From: Vibrio jasicida CAIM 1864 = LMG 25398
Lineage (GTDB): Bacteria; Pseudomonadota; Gammaproteobacteria; Enterobacterales; Vibrionaceae
Assembly (NCBI RefSeq): GCF_000400365.1
Contig: NZ_BAOG01000106.1
Location: forward strand, 1-36,615
Direction of reading: 5' to 3'
Length of the DNA: 36,615 nt
The position numbers were made by a program, and so were the translations under genes. Shown one piece after another: positions 24,096-31,672 of the stretch. The notes beneath the pieces are model-generated. The model was not told where the DNA came from, ran no database searches, and saw only the letters and a list, made by a program, of their open reading frames with translations. Position 1 is the stretch's first letter, and each line of letters begins with the position of its first letter.

Positions 24096-25292
24096 ATGAA
24101 GAAAATATTATTTTCAGTGCTGGCATTCTCTGCCAGCCTTTTTTTATCTCCACAGACGCTGGCGAAAGAGAAAGATTCAGCATTTGTTCCTTTCTATTTC
24201 AGTACGGATACCATGGGGAGCACCGTCGGTTTAGCCGGGGTTGCGAAAGGTGTCGGTCAGCCTCAAGCGGCTTTATTCGGAATGGGACTTTATTCTGAGA
24301 AAGATAGCTATGTCGGTTTTCTTTCTGCCTTCAATTACGCTCTATCTTCAAATCTGTTGTTCAGTACGCAGATGTACCAAGCGCGTTTTAACGATAATCC
24401 GTACTACTTAGGCAACCAAGGCTCGAATGACTCTTCAACGGAAGATAAAACCGTGACTAATGGAGACGAAGATAACTATAAGCTTGAATTCAAGTACTTA
24501 CTGCCTTGGGGGAATGTCCGTGAACATGGGTTACTTGGCGCATTCCAACCGGTTCGAGATGTTAGCTTTGCTTCTCCAATTGACTCGGGAGTGAGCTCCA
24601 TCATCTTCACGCCTTTTTACTCGTCTCGAGAGTTGGATATCTACAATGATAAAAAGGAAGAAGCGACGGGCTTTACTCTGACCTTTGATTGGGATAATCG
24701 AGACAGTGTACGTAACACGACGCGTGGCTCTCATACCTCTTTCGACCTAACCACTGGCGCGGACAGTTTGCAATCAGAGGATCTGTGGTTAAAGTGGGAA
24801 TTTCAAAACAGCCAATATTATTCATTGGGGCCGTTAGGGGATTGGTTCGATCAACAAGTGCTCGCCTTTGATTTTTTCACTGCAGATACGCCGACGTGGG
24901 ATCAATGTGATGGTGCAGTGTGTAGTCGTCCACCAGAACAAGAACAAGTTCGTTTAGGCGGTTTGTATCGTCTACGTGGTTATACAGCTGGTCGCTACCA
25001 TGGACGCAGCGCGATTCACTACTCTGCTGAGTATCGTGTATTGCCAGATTGGCAACCGCTCGATGATATTCCATTGATTAACTACTACGACTTACCATGG
25101 TGGCAGTGGGTAGCTTTTGTCGAAGTGGGTAGAGTTGCAGATGAATACAATCTTAAAACATTACATGAAGACATGAAGTGGAACATCGGTGGTGCAGTGC
25201 GCTTCCAAGTCGAGGGTATTGTTGTTCGTGCTGAAATGGCCAAAGGTGCTGATGAAGGCACCTTCCGAGTAATGATCAATCAGCCCTTCTAA
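24096..25292 (+). CDS. Omp85/BamA-superfamily outer-membrane barrel lacking POTRA domains
   Basis: A 398-residue protein with a signal peptide (cleavage near 23, TLA|KEK) and a whole-length beta-barrel pattern ending in INQPF. RLRGY at 292-296 matches the L6-loop VRGY-type motif of the Omp85 superfamily, and the segment after it (GRSAIHYSAEYRV) also fits. No POTRA repeats precede the barrel, unlike BamA, TamA or ShlB. It thus resembles the POTRA-less Omp85 group, whose role is uncertain. A Cys pair is present (DQCDGAVCSRP, about 270-280), probably a loop disulfide. It starts 3 bases after alr and ends before a 19-bp terminator. Confidence 0.75.
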   Translation: MKKILFSVLAFSASLFLSPQTLAKEKDSAFVPFYFSTDTMGSTVGLAGVAKGVGQPQAALFGMGLYSEKDSYVGFLSAFNYALSSNLLFSTQMYQARFNDNPYYLGNQGSNDSSTEDKTVTNGDEDNYKLEFKYLLPWGNVREHGLLGAFQPVRDVSFASPIDSGVSSIIFTPFYSSRELDIYNDKKEEATGFTLTFDWDNRDSVRNTTRGSHTSFDLTTGADSLQSEDLWLKWEFQNSQYYSLGPLGDWFDQQVLAFDFFTADTPTWDQCDGAVCSRPPEQEQVRLGGLYRLRGYTAGRYHGRSAIHYSAEYRVLPDWQPLDDIPLINYYDLPWWQWVAFVEVGRVADEYNLKTLHEDMKWNIGGAVRFQVEGIVVRAEMAKGADEGTFRVMINQPF

Positions 25293-25297
25293 ATTGA

Positions 25298-25341
25298 GAT
25301 AAAACAAAGGCTAACCAGTTGGTTAGCCTTTGTTTTATCTG
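25298..25341. terminator. Bidirectional 19-bp terminator hairpin
   Basis: The arms 25298-25316 and 25321-25339 are perfectly complementary over 19 bp (core AAAGGCTAACC/GGTTAGCCTTT) with loop AGTT. T-rich on both strands, so it ends both the barrel gene and the convergent yjbQ. Confidence 0.93.
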
Positions 25342-25343
25342 AA

Positions 25344-25763
25344 CTATTCACCGTTGATGGTTGCGATGACACGACGGCTTCCGCCGTAATCGCGGTGCTC
25401 ACCCAAGTAAATACCCTGCCATGTTCCTAACGCTAATTGACCGTTTTGGATGGGAATTGTCACACTATTGCCCAATAAGGACGCTTTGATGTGTGCGGGC
25501 ATATCATCATCGCCTTCATAAGTGTGTTGGTAGTACGGGGCACGCTCAGGAACAAATTTGTTGAAGTGGGCTTCCATATCCATGCGTACTGTTGGGTCGG
25601 CGTTTTCATTTAAGGTCAGGCTAGCGGACGTATGTTGAATAAACAAATGTAACAAACCTACTGAAAGCGATTGGATTTGTGGTAATTGTTGTTCAATTTC
25701 ATCAGTGACCAGATGGAAACCACGCTGACGCGCTTTTAATTGCAGTGTTTTTTGTGCCCACAT
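25344..25763 (-). CDS. yjbQ: YjbQ/UPF0047 family protein (secondary thiamine-phosphate synthase activity)
   Basis: 139 residues, the normal family length. The start at 25763 (MWAQKTLQLKARQRGFHLVTDEI) is preceded by AAAGGA; the frame stays open 20 codons further upstream without a site. FIQHTSASLTLNENADPTVRMDME is the family signature with conserved His, Asn and Glu. E. coli YjbQ was shown to substitute weakly for thiamine phosphate synthase; the real role is unsettled. Convergent with the barrel gene and divergent from pgi. Confidence 0.9.
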   Translation of the reverse strand: MWAQKTLQLKARQRGFHLVTDEIEQQLPQIQSLSVGLLHLFIQHTSASLTLNENADPTVRMDMEAHFNKFVPERAPYYQHTYEGDDDMPAHIKASLLGNSVTIPIQNGQLALGTWQGIYLGEHRDYGGSRRVIATINGE

Positions 25764-26069
25764 ATGCGTTCCTTTGGAAAAATTTGATTTGGCGTCTATC
25801 CTAATCCAATTAGAGCCTGTCATTACGAAATGATATGATTCTCAGCATCATAAATTAATTGTTTAAATTTGAAACAGGGAACGTGACCTAACTCAATGTG
25901 AGTGTAAAGGCACTCCGTCATAATTGATGGCTGAAAAAAAATTACAAAGACTTGTTTTGTGGCAATTCGCCCTAACATCTTATTTATATTCTATTTGCTA
26001 AATCGGGGATTCCGCAGTTTTCGCTAGACTGTAAGGAATGGAACCTACTGTAACATCGGGATAAAGACC
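25764..26069. promoter_or_regulatory. Divergent yjbQ/pgi intergenic region
   Basis: 306 A+T-rich bases. I see TCATT-ACGA-AATGA (25820-25833), GAGTG-TAAAGG-CACTC near 25900, and a TATATT at 25985-25990 without a clear -35 that may be the pgi -10. No gene, terminator or convincing CRP or Fur site. The pgi leader would be about 75 bases. Confidence 0.3.
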
Positions 26070-27722
26070 ATGTTGAAAAATATCAATCCAACGCAAACAC
26101 AAGCTTGGAAAGCGCTAACTGCGCATTTCGAATCTGCACAAGATATGGATCTGAAAGAGCTATTTGCTCAAGACGCAGCGCGTTTCGACAAATACTCTGC
26201 ACGCTTCGGCTCAGACATCCTAGTCGATTATTCAAAGAACCTAATCAACGAGGACACTCTGAAGCACCTTTTCGCTCTTGCTAACGAGACTGAGCTTAAG
26301 TCAGCAATTGAAGCGATGTTCAGTGGTGAAGCAATCAACAAAACAGAAGATCGCGCTGTTCTTCACACGGCACTGCGTAACCGTTCTAACAAGCCAGTAA
26401 TGGTTGGCGGCGAAGACGTGATGCCTGCGGTAAACGCAGTTCTTGAGAAAATTAAATCATTCACTGATCGCGTAATTGGCGGTGAGTGGAAAGGTTACAC
26501 AGGTAAAGCAATCACAGACATCGTAAACATCGGTATCGGTGGTTCTGACCTTGGTCCTTACATGGTGACTGAAGCACTAGCACCATACAAAAACCACCTA
26601 AACCTGCACTTCGTTTCTAACGTTGATGGTACTCACATCGTTGAAACTCTGAAGAAAGTCGATCCAGAGACAACACTATTCTTGATCGCGTCTAAGACAT
26701 TCACGACTCAAGAAACCATGACAAACGCGCACTCTGCTCGTGATTGGTTCCTAGAAACTGCTGGCGATCAAGCACACGTTGCCAAGCACTTCGCAGCGCT
26801 TTCTACTAACGCTCCTGCAGTGTCTGAGTTTGGTATCGATACAGACAACATGTTTGAGTTCTGGGATTGGGTTGGTGGTCGTTACTCACTATGGTCAGCA
26901 ATCGGTCTTTCAATTGCATTGGCTGTAGGTTACGACAACTTTATCGAGCTTCTAGACGGTGCTCACGAGATGGATAACCACTTCGTATCGACAGATCTAG
27001 AAAGCAACATCCCTGTAATTCTTGCTTTGATCGGTATTTGGTACAACAACTTCCATGGCGCTGAGTCTGAAGCAATCCTACCGTACGACCAGTACATGCA
27101 CCGTTTCGCGGCGTACTTCCAGCAAGGTAACATGGAATCTAACGGTAAGTATGTTGACCGTGAAGGTAACGCAGTGACTTACCAAACTGGTCCTATCATT
27201 TGGGGTGAACCAGGTACTAACGGTCAGCACGCGTTCTACCAGCTGATTCACCAAGGCACTAAGTTGATCCCATGTGATTTTATTGCACCAGCAATCAGCC
27301 ACAACCCAGCAAGCGACCACCACCAAAAACTGATGTCTAACTTCTTTGCACAAACAGAAGCTTTGGCATTTGGTAAGCCTGCAGAAACAGTGCAAGCAGA
27401 ATTTGCGAAAGCAGGTAAGAGTGAAGAAGAAATGGCGTCTCTAGTACCGTTCAAAGTATTTGAAGGTAACCGCCCAACGAACTCTATCCTAGTTAAGCAA
27501 ATCACACCTCGCACGCTAGGTAACCTGATCGCAATGTACGAGCACAAAATCTTCGTTCAAGGCGTTATCTGGAATATCTTCAGCTTCGACCAATGGGGTG
27601 TTGAGCTAGGTAAACAACTAGCAAACCAAATCCTACCTGAGCTAGCTGACGGTTCTGAAATCAGTTCACACGACAGCTCTACAAACGGTCTAATCAACGC
27701 ATTCAAAGCTTTTAAAGCTTAA
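26070..27722 (+). CDS. pgi: Glucose-6-phosphate isomerase
   Basis: 550 residues, as in E. coli. Interconverts glucose-6-phosphate and fructose-6-phosphate in glycolysis and gluconeogenesis. Signatures include IGIGGSDLGPYMV, the phosphate-binding SKTFTTQETMTN, GGRYSLWSAIGLS, and the catalytic Glu/His/Lys region (EPGTNGQHAFYQLIHQG, and DQWGVELGK near the C-terminus). Codon use is highly biased (many CTA/CGT/GGT), as for strongly expressed genes. Own promoter region and terminator. Confidence 0.98.
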   Translation: MLKNINPTQTQAWKALTAHFESAQDMDLKELFAQDAARFDKYSARFGSDILVDYSKNLINEDTLKHLFALANETELKSAIEAMFSGEAINKTEDRAVLHTALRNRSNKPVMVGGEDVMPAVNAVLEKIKSFTDRVIGGEWKGYTGKAITDIVNIGIGGSDLGPYMVTEALAPYKNHLNLHFVSNVDGTHIVETLKKVDPETTLFLIASKTFTTQETMTNAHSARDWFLETAGDQAHVAKHFAALSTNAPAVSEFGIDTDNMFEFWDWVGGRYSLWSAIGLSIALAVGYDNFIELLDGAHEMDNHFVSTDLESNIPVILALIGIWYNNFHGAESEAILPYDQYMHRFAAYFQQGNMESNGKYVDREGNAVTYQTGPIIWGEPGTNGQHAFYQLIHQGTKLIPCDFIAPAISHNPASDHHQKLMSNFFAQTEALAFGKPAETVQAEFAKAGKSEEEMASLVPFKVFEGNRPTNSILVKQITPRTLGNLIAMYEHKIFVQGVIWNIFSFDQWGVELGKQLANQILPELADGSEISSHDSSTNGLINAFKAFKA

Positions 27723-27743
27723 TGTTTGAATAGATAGAAAAAG

Positions 27744-27774
27744 AAAAGGTCAGCAAGTGCTGACCTTTTTTATT
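27744..27774 (+). terminator. Terminator after pgi
   Basis: AAAAGGTCAGC (27744-27754), loop AAGT, GCTGACCTTTTTT (27759-27771). It may also act on the minus strand for the CheX-like gene, because the upstream flank is A-rich. Confidence 0.9.
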
Positions 27775-27825
27775 GTCTGAGACAGAAACAAATAGGTTGG
27801 CATTTACCAACTTATTTATTCTCTA

Positions 27826-28287
27826 TTATTCGAAGCAAATCTCGATGAAGGCATTTCCCCACTGTGAAGAGAAAGGCATGATGATGATTGAGCCTTCACA
27901 CTTGTGGCGAATGGTATGGCCTCTACCTGATACCACAACTGGCGTTGCCATATCAAAGTCGAACCCACTTTCCGCTAGAATACGTTTCGCACCACCAGTC
28001 ACCATGTTAGTGATCTCACCAACCATGTCAGTCACTTCCTCGTTCAGTCCGTTTGGACGTTCTCCAAGCATGTTTTGCATGATTTCTAGTGCTAACGCTT
28101 CATCAAAGGTAATCGACATTGAACCACGAGTTTGTGGGCCAACCATACCAATAAGACCAGAAACGTCACCTCGTGCGATCTCATCTTTCTTGATTCGCGG
28201 TTTTTGTGGCTTCAATTCTAGCGAAGCCATAGTTTTTAGAACATTCATTAAAGAAGCTAAAAACGGGTTTACAAATTCAGCGCGCAT
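27826..28287 (-). CDS. CheX-like chemotaxis phosphatase family protein
   Basis: A 153-residue protein of the CheC/CheX/FliY phosphatase fold. VGEITNMVTGGAK holds the E-x-x-N catalytic pair (E91, N94) seen in CheX, which removes phosphate from CheY-P. No signal peptide or membrane span; N-terminal MRAEFVNPFLASLMNVLKTM is typical. It starts 9 bases after zur on the same strand, so the two form an operon. No chemotaxis genes are in the window, so the response-regulator partner is unknown. Dephosphorylation of a CheY-type receiver is inference from the motif. Confidence 0.82.
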   Translation of the reverse strand: MRAEFVNPFLASLMNVLKTMASLELKPQKPRIKKDEIARGDVSGLIGMVGPQTRGSMSITFDEALALEIMQNMLGERPNGLNEEVTDMVGEITNMVTGGAKRILAESGFDFDMATPVVVSGRGHTIRHKCEGSIIIMPFSSQWGNAFIEICFE

Positions 28288-28296
28288 AACGTTCTT

Positions 28297-28791
28297 CTAT
28301 CTTTCTTCTTTCGTCTCCGAGGAACACGCCTGGCATTCGCCATGGGTTTCGATAACTTGATTCGTTAGCTTGAATCCATGTTTCTCGGCGTTATTGGCTA
28401 ATAAGGATATCAGCGTCTCGTCTTCGAGTTCAACGACATCGCCACATTTATCGCAAATTAACAGTTGGAAAAAATGCTGTTGAGTATTGAACGAACAACA
28501 AGTAATAAAACTGTTCGTTGATTCCACTCGATGAATAAAGCCTTGTTCTAGAAGAAAATCTAATGCTCGATAAACAGTCGGTGGCTTAGCCTGAGGCTCA
28601 CTCTCTTTCAGTTGCTCCAATAGCTCATACGCACTAGAGGCGCGGCGATTAGAACAAATTAGCTCAAAAACGCGTCGGCGCTGCGGCGTCAATCTTACTC
28701 CGCGCTCAGCGCAGATTTGTTCAATTTGTTCAAGGATTGTTGGGTCCAAATCTTTCACCATAACTATCGGACGTGCTTTATGATAAACCAT
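28297..28791 (-). CDS. zur: Zinc uptake regulator Zur (Fur family)
   Basis: A 164-residue Fur-family repressor. The winged helix (about 30-90, LTPQRRRVFELI and PPTVYRALDFLLEQGFIHRVES) is followed by the dimerisation domain with structural-zinc pairs C113/C116 (CDKC) and C153/C156 (CQAC), as in E. coli Zur. The CC at 98-99 before the QHF motif resembles the Zur regulatory zinc site. Starts at 28791 or 28761 are both possible; neither has a strong site. Divergent from dusA, a neighbour shared with E. coli. I found no good Zur box in the 254-base gap. Confidence 0.92.
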   Translation of the reverse strand: MVYHKARPIVMVKDLDPTILEQIEQICAERGVRLTPQRRRVFELICSNRRASSAYELLEQLKESEPQAKPPTVYRALDFLLEQGFIHRVESTNSFITCCSFNTQQHFFQLLICDKCGDVVELEDETLISLLANNAEKHGFKLTNQVIETHGECQACSSETKEER

Positions 28792-28966
28792 TTCTATACG
28801 AAGTTCGTTTAGAAATACTGCATTTTACCTACTATCAGACCGAAAATCATGAACTAAAGCAAGTCGATGAAGAGTAGAGTGAGCAACGGATATCACAGAA
28901 CGAGATACCAATGCCGAAATAGGGTGTTGGGGCGGCGATTCACAGCGCTCGCATCCATTGCACGGT

Positions 28967-28981
28967 GGGTATACAATACCC
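28967..28981. promoter_or_regulatory. 15-bp palindrome upstream of dusA
   Basis: GGGTAT-ACA-ATACCC (28967-28981) is perfectly symmetric, about 65 bases before the dusA start. It may be an operator overlapping the dusA promoter. It does not match the Zur box as I know it. Confidence 0.3.
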
Positions 28982-29045
28982 GACTTAATTTTTGGGGCGC
29001 AACGCCGCGCTCTACCTTGGCAACGTAAAAACGGGTGTTTATATC

Positions 29046-30026
29046 ATGACTCATTCTTGCAGGCTCTCTGTAGCACCAATGTTGGATTGGACGGATCGTC
29101 ATTGTCGCTACTTCCATCGCTTAATGACCAAAGAAACCCTGCTGTACACCGAAATGGTAACAACAGGTGCGATCATTCATGGAAAAGGAGATTTCCTAGC
29201 TTATAACGAAGAAGAGCACCCGTTAGCCCTTCAACTTGGCGGTTCAAACCCAGCTGATTTGGCAACGTGCGCTAAGTTAGCCCAAGAGCGTGGCTACGAT
29301 GAGATTAACCTAAACGTGGGTTGCCCATCTGATCGTGTTCAAAACGGTCGCTTTGGTGCATGCCTAATGGCAGAGCCTCAACTGGTTGCGGACTGTGTTG
29401 CGGCGATGAAAGACGTGGTTGATATTCCTGTTACGGTAAAAACTCGTATCGGTATTGATGACCAAGATTCTTACGAGTTCCTAACGGACTTTGTATCTAT
29501 CGTCTCAGAGAAAGGCGGCTGTGAGCAGTTCACCATCCACGCGCGTAAAGCATGGTTAAGTGGTTTAAGCCCGAAAGAAAACCGTGAGATTCCACCGTTG
29601 GATTACCCACGCGCTTACCAGTTGAAGAAAGATTTCTCTTACCTGACTATCGCTGTGAACGGTGGCGTAAAGTCATTAGAAGAAGCGAAAGAGCATCTAC
29701 AACATTTAGATGGTGTGATGATTGGTCGTGAAGCTTATCAAAGCCCCTACTTGCTAGCATCTGTTGACCAAGAATTGTTTGGTTCAACCGCACCAGTGAA
29801 GAAGCGCAGTGAGATCGTTGAAGAGATGTACCCGTATATCGAAGCACAACTTGCAAAGGGTGCTTACATTGGCCACATCACTCGTCATATGTTGGGCTTA
29901 TTTCAAAGTATGCCTGGTGCTCGTCAATGGCGTCGCCACATCAGTGAGAATGCACACAAGCCAGGTTCTGGTTTAGAGGTGTTGCAAGATGCACTGGCGA
30001 AGATTCCAAAAGAATTGAACGTGTAA
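29046..30026 (+). CDS. dusA: tRNA-dihydrouridine(20/20a) synthase DusA
   Basis: A 326-residue FMN-dependent enzyme reducing uridine 20/20a in the tRNA D-loop. LSVAPMLDWTDRHCRYFHRL is the DusA N-terminus, C93 in NVGCPSDRVQNG is the catalytic acid, and HARKAWLSGLSPKENREIPPL is specific for the A family. ATG at 29046 was chosen over a TTG at 28992 by alignment to E. coli. The neighbours zur and pspG are the same as in E. coli (zur-dusA-pspG), so the cluster is conserved although the zur orientation differs. Confidence 0.96.
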   Translation: MTHSCRLSVAPMLDWTDRHCRYFHRLMTKETLLYTEMVTTGAIIHGKGDFLAYNEEEHPLALQLGGSNPADLATCAKLAQERGYDEINLNVGCPSDRVQNGRFGACLMAEPQLVADCVAAMKDVVDIPVTVKTRIGIDDQDSYEFLTDFVSIVSEKGGCEQFTIHARKAWLSGLSPKENREIPPLDYPRAYQLKKDFSYLTIAVNGGVKSLEEAKEHLQHLDGVMIGREAYQSPYLLASVDQELFGSTAPVKKRSEIVEEMYPYIEAQLAKGAYIGHITRHMLGLFQSMPGARQWRRHISENAHKPGSGLEVLQDALAKIPKELNV

Positions 30027-30068
30027 ATTTCACCAGTGGTTGGTGAAAATTACCAACTCACAAATAGA

Positions 30069-30107
30069 AAAGCCAGAGTGCAGAAATGTCTCTGGCTTTA
30101 TTTTTAC
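30069..30107 (+). terminator. Terminator after dusA
   Basis: AAAGCCAGAG (30069-30078), 11-base loop, CTCTGGCTTT (30090-30099) and ATTTTT. A second hairpin, TTTCACCA/TGGTGAAA (30028-30048), lies right after the dusA stop. Confidence 0.88.
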
Positions 30108-30141
30108 TTATAGATCATGGTTTTATTCTTGTTTTAATAAG

Positions 30142-30158
30142 TTGGTACAGAACCTGCT
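30142..30158 (+). promoter_or_regulatory. Sigma-54 promoter of pspG
   Basis: TTGGTACAGAACCTGCT has GG at 30144-30145 and GC at 30156-30157. The second G and the G of GC are 11 bases apart, exactly the -24/-12 spacing; consensus is TGGCAC-N5-TTGCW. The expected start is near 30169, 20 bases before the ATG. E. coli pspG is known to be sigma-54/PspF-dependent, which supports the reading. Confidence 0.75.
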
Positions 30159-30189
30159 CTAGTAAAACTAAAACAAAGGAGAAGTGATT

Positions 30190-30405
30190 ATGTTGGAGCT
30201 GATCTTTATTTTAGTATTTGCGGCAACTTTGCTCGTGACTGGTATTACGATGGTGACTGTATTTGCCGCGACGGGTATTGCGTTAATCGTGATGTTCTTA
30301 CTTGGTATGGTTGGAGCGGTATTGAAATTATTGCCCTGGTTAATTGTGATAGCACTTGGTATATGGTTTTTCAAAAACTTCGTTGCCCAGCCGCGCTATA
30401 AGTAA
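30190..30405 (+). CDS. pspG: Envelope-stress (phage shock) protein PspG
   Basis: A 71-residue inner-membrane protein. MLELIFILVFAATLLVTG and the later LKLLPWLIVIALGIWFFK match E. coli PspG (MLELLFVIGFF, IKLLPWLLL). Two to three hydrophobic segments fill the chain. AGGAG at 30177-30181 lies 8 bases before the ATG at 30190; a GTG 6 bases earlier is less likely. It has its own sigma-54 promoter and is the distant member of the Psp regulon. A GGGCA/TGCCC hairpin lies in the following gap (about 30432-30467). Confidence 0.88.
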   Translation: MLELIFILVFAATLLVTGITMVTVFAATGIALIVMFLLGMVGAVLKLLPWLIVIALGIWFFKNFVAQPRYK

Positions 30406-30505
30406 CGGATTGTAGAGATTTAGTTGATAGAGGGCAGTGAGAGTATGATAATATTTCTCACATGCCCCTTAATGTTGAAATCAGCTATCTCGGAGTAAAA
30501 ATTAC

Positions 30506-31174
30506 ATGACATATAAAGCGACCATCGCTTTAACGACACTATCGTTGGCAGCGTCTTATCCTTGTTTTGCAAATGAAGAAGCTTCTTCTTTTACTACCAC
30601 TGTAGGTGCAGAAGTGTGGGTGGCAGATACTAAAGTTAATGAAGTAAGAAGAGATAGCAATACAACTGGTTCTTTCTATGCTGCGGTTGAGCACGACATA
30701 AAATACGTGCCAAATACTCGCCTTCGTTATTCTAACGTTGATGCAGATTACATGGGTTTCGACAAATTAGATCTCACTCTTTACTACCAAATTCTTGAAC
30801 ATGACTTACTGCATTTCGATGCGGGTCTGACCTTTAGTAATTTGAGTGACACTAAGTATGTGGATGCGGGTACAAATGCCCGTACGGAAGAGTTTGATGA
30901 ACTTATCTGGGCTTGGTATGGCTACGCAGAAATCACCGTACCTAATACCAACTTCGATGTGATTGGTGAGATGAACTTCGGCGATAGCAAAGGCATCAAG
31001 AGCACCGACCTAATGGCTGGTGTTCAGTACCGTATCCCTTTCCAGGAATCTGAATTGACCTTCCGTGGTGGCTACCGTGTGATTGACCTTGAGTCAGAAG
31101 AGTTCTTATCGAGCTTAGGTAAAGAGTTCATTTTTGCTGATGGCTTCTTTGTTGGTGCTCAATACTCTTTCTAA
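30506..31174 (+). CDS. TIGR04219-type outer-membrane beta-barrel protein
   Basis: A 222-residue protein with a signal peptide (cleavage near 22, CFA|NEE), even spacing of aromatic/aliphatic strands and the terminal signature QYSF, hence a small outer-membrane barrel. The overall pattern (GAEVWVADTKVNE at the start, FRGGYRVIDLE near the end) fits the TIGR04219 family of unknown function, common in Vibrio and Shewanella. CGGAGT gives the ribosome binding site. Stands alone with its own terminator. Confidence 0.8.
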   Translation: MTYKATIALTTLSLAASYPCFANEEASSFTTTVGAEVWVADTKVNEVRRDSNTTGSFYAAVEHDIKYVPNTRLRYSNVDADYMGFDKLDLTLYYQILEHDLLHFDAGLTFSNLSDTKYVDAGTNARTEEFDELIWAWYGYAEITVPNTNFDVIGEMNFGDSKGIKSTDLMAGVQYRIPFQESELTFRGGYRVIDLESEEFLSSLGKEFIFADGFFVGAQYSF

Positions 31175-31194
31175 ACATAATTAACTTATTCCTT

Positions 31195-31226
31195 TAAAAC
31201 GTCGCCTTATAAGCGGCGTTTTTTTA
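31195..31226 (+). terminator. Terminator after the barrel gene
   Basis: AAAACGTCGCCTTAT pairs with ATAAGCGGCGTTTT (bulged, one G-U pair) and is followed by T residues. Confidence 0.8.
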
Positions 31227-31325
31227 TATCACTTCATTATATTCAATCGAATTAATCGCCCAAGTTTTCAGACTTCGACCATGCTTATTTAGGAGCAATG
31301 TATAAAAGTTGGAGCAAGGATTGCG

Positions 31326-31556
31326 ATGACAATAAATGAATTGAGACATCTATTTCGTGATAACCAGCTGGTAGAAGCCATTATCGAACCTTCAATACAA
31401 GAAGGAGGTTGGGTTGTTGAGTTTAGGCATGCCCGTGGTGGTTTTGTCTGTCTTACCGATACTCATGGGGAAGAATGTCTCTATGATGACCTCGATACGG
31501 CCTCTAAATCGGCCATGGCAGTCGGCTTTCAACAAGTTCGGATTGAAGATCGTTGA
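31326..31556 (+). CDS. 76-residue protein of unknown function
   Basis: ATG at 31326 with AAGGA 8 bases upstream. The chain is soluble with no membrane span; it has a beta-rich middle (GGWVVEFRHARGGFVCLTDTHGEECLY) and a helical end (LDTASKSAMAVGFQQVRIEDR). I do not recognise the family. The pattern hydrophobic-strand, GE-x-x-LYDDLDTA and terminal VGF-x-x-V is reminiscent of small DNA/RNA-binding or regulatory proteins, but that is weak. It lies just upstream of cysJ but has the cys promoter after it. Confidence 0.75.
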   Translation: MTINELRHLFRDNQLVEAIIEPSIQEGGWVVEFRHARGGFVCLTDTHGEECLYDDLDTASKSAMAVGFQQVRIEDR

Positions 31557-31564
31557 CCCTAACT

Positions 31565-31594
31565 TTGATTTTCTTACTTCCAAAAAGTTATAAA
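31565..31594 (+). promoter_or_regulatory. Candidate cysJIH promoter
   Basis: TTGATT (31565-31570), 18 bases, TATAAA (31589-31594). About 78 bases before the cysJ ATG. CysB usually activates cysJIH, but its loose site cannot be called by eye. Confidence 0.45.
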
Positions 31595-31672
31595 ACATTC
31601 ACATCTATTCTTTCTTGTTATTAGGGAGAGTGGTTAATCTATCGTCACGCAATGAATAGGGATGTCGTGACA

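Noticed and set aside
25810..25845. Fur-box-like AATGATATGATT stretch near yjbQ
   Set aside because: Only a partial match to the 19-bp Fur consensus and no iron gene next to it.
25895..25920. CRP-like TGTGA before pgi
   Set aside because: The matching second half-site TCACA is missing at the right spacing.
27773..28360. 195-codon plus-strand open frame opposite the CheX-like gene
   Set aside because: It is antisense to cheX and the end of zur, has no ribosome binding site and gives no family-like protein.
28792..29045. Zur box between zur and dusA
   Set aside because: The palindrome at 28967-28981 does not resemble the known Zur operator, and no other candidate was found.
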